A stretch of DNA of 12,062 nt from Acidobacteriota bacterium. Its GTDB lineage: Bacteria; Acidobacteriota; Thermoanaerobaculia; Multivoradales; JAHEKO01. Both the position numbers and the translations under genes were made by a program. Shown here one piece after another: positions 9,490-12,062 of this stretch (position 1 is the first letter of the stretch; each line of letters begins with the position of its first letter). The DNA is taken from positions 1 to 12,062 of the forward strand of contig JAHEKO010000070.1 of NCBI GenBank assembly GCA_024638355.1, written 5' to 3'. A model generated the notes under the pieces. That model was given only the letters and a program-made list of their open reading frames with translations. It made no database searches and had not been told where the DNA came from.

Positions 9490-12062
9490 ATGATCGGAAG
9501 GACGCTCTCCCATTACGAGATCCTGGAGGAGATCGACCGGGGCGGGATGGGCGTCGTCTACCTGGCCGAGGACACCGAGCTCCACCGGCGGGTGGCGGTC
9601 AAGGTCCTCTCGCCCGAGGTCATCGACCGCGAGGAGCGCCTGGCCCGGTTCGAGCGCGAGGCGCGCGCGGTCGCCGCGCTCGACCACCCCAACATCCTCG
9701 GAATCCACGACTTCGGAGTCAGCGATGGCATCTGCTTCGCGGTCATGGAGCTGCTGGAGGGACAGACCCTCCGCGAGCGGCTGGAGAGAGGCAAGCTGCC
9801 ACGGCGCAAGGCGCTCGACATCGCGCTCCAGATCGCGCGCGGGCTCGCCGCCGCCCACGACAAGGGGGTCGTCCACCGCGACCTCAAGCCGAAGAACGTG
9901 TTCCTCACCCGCGAGGGGCGGGTCAAGATCCTCGACTTCGGCCTGGCGAAGCTGGTCGAAGAGCCGCCGGCGCAACCCGACGGCGAGACCGAGAGCGTGA
10001 CCGAGGCGGGCCGGGTGCTGGGCACCGTCGCCTACATGTCGCCCGAGCAGGTGCGCGGGGGTGCGATCGACCAGCGCTCCGACATCTTCTCGTTCGGAGC
10101 GCTTCTCTACGAGATGCTCTCCGGCCGGCGCGCGTTCCGCGCCGCCTCCTCGTTCGAGACGATGAGCGCGGTCCTCACCCGCGAGCCGGCCGAGCTCGCT
10201 ACCGACGTGGTCTCACCCGACATCGACCGCGTCCTGCGGCACTGCCTGGAGAAAGACCCGAAAGCGAGGTTTCAATCTGCCCGCGATCTGGCCTTCGACC
10301 TCGAGGCGCTGGTGATGGCGTCCGGCGATCACCGGGCGCCCCTCCCCACCGGCCCGGGGCCGAGGTCGCGACGCTGGCTCTGGCCGATCGCCGCGGCCGC
10401 CCTCGCGGCGATCGCCTTCGTCCTCGGAGCGATGCTCGAGCGAGCTTCGACCGGAGTGTCGGAGACCCGGCAGCTGAGGTTCTCGGCTCTCACCTATTCT
10501 GGCCGCGACCGATCTCCCACCGCTTCGCCCGACGGCCGCTTGATCGCCTTCGCCTCCGACCGCGACGACCGATCGCGCATCTGGCTCAAGCAGGTCTCGG
10601 GTGGCGGCGAAGCCCCGCTGACGGCCGGCCCCGACGACTTTCCCCGATTCTCCCCCGACGCGTCCCACGTGCTCTTTATCCGGGCGGAGGGCGGCAGCTC
10701 GAGCCTCCATCGGACTCCACTTCTCGGGGGTACGCCCCGCAAGCTGATCGAGAACGTTGCCTTCGGCGACTGGTCGCCCGACGGTCGAAGGATCGCGTTC
10801 ATCCGCTGGTCGATGGCGGGCGAGCGCATCGACTCGGCCCTCGGTGTCGCCTACGCCGACGGCTCTCAGGCCGAGGTCATCGCGCTGTTCGAGGCCCGGG
10901 CACTGGCCCACCCCCGCTGGTCACCGGACGGCTCGCGCATCGCCGCCACCTCCGTCGGCACCGGACAGCAGCCGATCGTCGATCCCTCGATCTTTCTCGC
11001 CCAGCTCGACGGCTCCGAGCCACGAGTGATCACCGCGCCGGGGCCTTTGCGTACGATCTCGTCGGTCGCCTGGTCCGACGCGCGCGAGCTCGTCTACGTC
11101 CAGGCGGAATCGGTCGTCCAGGCGGCGGGCAGCGCGGCGCGCATCATCCGCCAGCGCGTGCCGAGCGGTGAGCTGCTCGAGAGCCTGTGGACGCCGAGCA
11201 GCAGTAGCGTGCTCGACCTGATGGGGGACGCCCGCCTCGTCTTCGATAGCCGTTCGCCGCGCGAGAATCTGCTCGCGGTCGCGATCGCCGGCGCTGACGT
11301 GGGCGAACAACGCTGGCTCAGCCGCGGCAGCGGCACCGACCGGCAGCCCGTCTTCTCCCCCGACGGCGAGTGGATCGTCTTCTCGTCCAACCGCAGCGGC
11401 AATCTCGACCTGTGGGCCGTATCGGCCCACACCCGGGAGCTCCGCAGGCTCACCAACGATCCTGGCGACGACTGGGATCCGGCCTTCCTCGGCGATGCCA
11501 ACCGGATCCTCTTCAGCACCAATCGAACCGGACACTTCGAGTGCTGGGTAACCGACTTCGACGGCAGCAACGCCCGCCAGCTGACAGACGACGGCGTCGA
11601 CGCCGAGAACCCGACCGCCACGCCGGACGGCGGCTGGGTCGTCTACGCCTCCACCAACCCCAGCGAGCCCGGCATCTGGAAGATTCGGCCCGACGGCACC
11701 AACGCCACTCTGCTTCTGGCGGGCAATCTGAACCTGCCCGAAGCCTCGCCCGACGGCCGCTTCGCCCTCTACAGCGTGAGCCTCAGCCCAACGCTCACCG
11801 CCCTCCGGGTGGTCGAGATCGAGACCGGCGACGTCGTGCCGTTCGAGATCCGGGTCGAGCGCTATCGCGCTAGCGCGGCCGCCCTCGGCCGGGCCCGCTG
11901 GATGCCCGACGGCCGGACCATCGCCTTCATCGGCCAGGACGAGCGCGGAGCGAGCGGCGTCTTCGCCCAGGACTTCGCGCCGGGTGAGGACACGGCGCCG
12001 AGCCGCCGCGTGCTGGCCGGCTTCGACCCGCAGATCGCCACCGAGTCCTTCGCCATCTCGCC
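9490..12062 (+). CDS. Transmembrane Ser/Thr protein kinase with C-terminal TolB/PD40-type beta-propeller (3' end beyond the window)
   Basis: Open for 857 codons to the right edge. Residues about 9-270 form a Hanks-type kinase: glycine loop DRGGMGVVY (16-24), ATP-binding Lys38 in VAVK, alpha-C Glu57, catalytic loop HRDLKPKN (129-136, Asp131), DFG (149-151) and SPE (184-186). All catalytic residues are present, so it should be active. A basic RSRRW then precedes one membrane helix (about 296-314), placing the kinase in the cytoplasm. The remainder is outside and is built of PD40-like repeats with SPDG-type turns near 346, 388, 429, 478, 623, 711, 753 and 805, each followed by a beta strand. This suggests one or two propellers that could bind a ligand or protein. 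No well-placed Shine-Dalgarno precedes the ATG (AGGAAG ends about 20 nt upstream). A GTG at 9469, directly after an in-frame stop at 9463-9465, would add seven residues. Such kinase-propeller fusions are common in Acidobacteriota. The signal sensed and the target are unknown. Confidence 0.92.
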   Translation, partial: MIGRTLSHYEILEEIDRGGMGVVYLAEDTELHRRVAVKVLSPEVIDREERLARFEREARAVAALDHPNILGIHDFGVSDGICFAVMELLEGQTLRERLERGKLPRRKALDIALQIARGLAAAHDKGVVHRDLKPKNVFLTREGRVKILDFGLAKLVEEPPAQPDGETESVTEAGRVLGTVAYMSPEQVRGGAIDQRSDIFSFGALLYEMLSGRRAFRAASSFETMSAVLTREPAELATDVVSPDIDRVLRHCLEKDPKARFQSARDLAFDLEALVMASGDHRAPLPTGPGPRSRRWLWPIAAAALAAIAFVLGAMLERASTGVSETRQLRFSALTYSGRDRSPTASPDGRLIAFASDRDDRSRIWLKQVSGGGEAPLTAGPDDFPRFSPDASHVLFIRAEGGSSSLHRTPLLGGTPRKLIENVAFGDWSPDGRRIAFIRWSMAGERIDSALGVAYADGSQAEVIALFEARALAHPRWSPDGSRIAATSVGTGQQPIVDPSIFLAQLDGSEPRVITAPGPLRTISSVAWSDARELVYVQAESVVQAAGSAARIIRQRVPSGELLESLWTPSSSSVLDLMGDARLVFDSRSPRENLLAVAIAGADVGEQRWLSRGSGTDRQPVFSPDGEWIVFSSNRSGNLDLWAVSAHTRELRRLTNDPGDDWDPAFLGDANRILFSTNRTGHFECWVTDFDGSNARQLTDDGVDAENPTATPDGGWVVYASTNPSEPGIWKIRPDGTNATLLLAGNLNLPEASPDGRFALYSVSLSPTLTALRVVEIETGDVVPFEIRVERYRASAAALGRARWMPDGRTIAFIGQDERGASGVFAQDFAPGEDTAPSRRVLAGFDPQIATESFAIS

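Noticed and set aside
9369..11171. A 600-codon plus-strand frame overlapping the kinase
   Set aside because: It is an Arg/Pro/Gly-rich out-of-frame reading of the kinase gene.

Overview
This is a high-GC window (about two-thirds G+C by eye) holding four genes, nearly all coding. Three are on the minus strand and one is divergent on the plus strand. A cytoplasmic Ser/Thr kinase fused through one membrane helix to a TolB/PD40-type beta-propeller, exported polysaccharide hydrolases and GC-rich gene starts together resemble Acidobacteriota (for example Thermoanaerobaculia-like genomes). That placement is inference from gene style, since the window has no rRNA or other marker.

Layout. Bases 1-3621 (minus) hold a very large patatin-like phospholipase that runs off the left edge. 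Its catalytic Ser and Asp are about 670 residues apart, with roughly ten hydrophobic membrane segments between them. Bases 3636-5063 (minus) encode an exported, probably lipid-anchored metallo-beta-lactamase-fold hydrolase related to the ComEC/Rec2 hydrolase domain. It lies 14 nt upstream of the phospholipase, and the pair looks like a translationally coupled two-gene operon. After a 152-nt gap with a strong GC hairpin comes a secreted type I pullulanase at 5216-9223 (minus). It carries four N-terminal X25-like starch-associated modules arranged as an exact 621-bp (207-residue) tandem duplication, then N2, CBM48, GH13 catalytic and C-terminal domains, and ends in an Asp/Ser tail. A 266-nt divergent intergenic region (9224-9489) separates it from the kinase-propeller gene, which starts at about 9490 (plus) and runs off the right edge.

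How they fit together. The pullulanase debranches alpha-1,6-linked glucans outside the cytoplasm. The MBL/phospholipase pair appears to be an envelope-located hydrolase cassette of unknown substrate. The kinase has an extracytoplasmic propeller and could be a sensor, but nothing in the sequence ties it to the pullulanase beyond the shared divergent promoter region. I see no mobile element, CRISPR array, RNA gene or recognised defence system. The many other long open frames are GC-driven shadows of these four genes.
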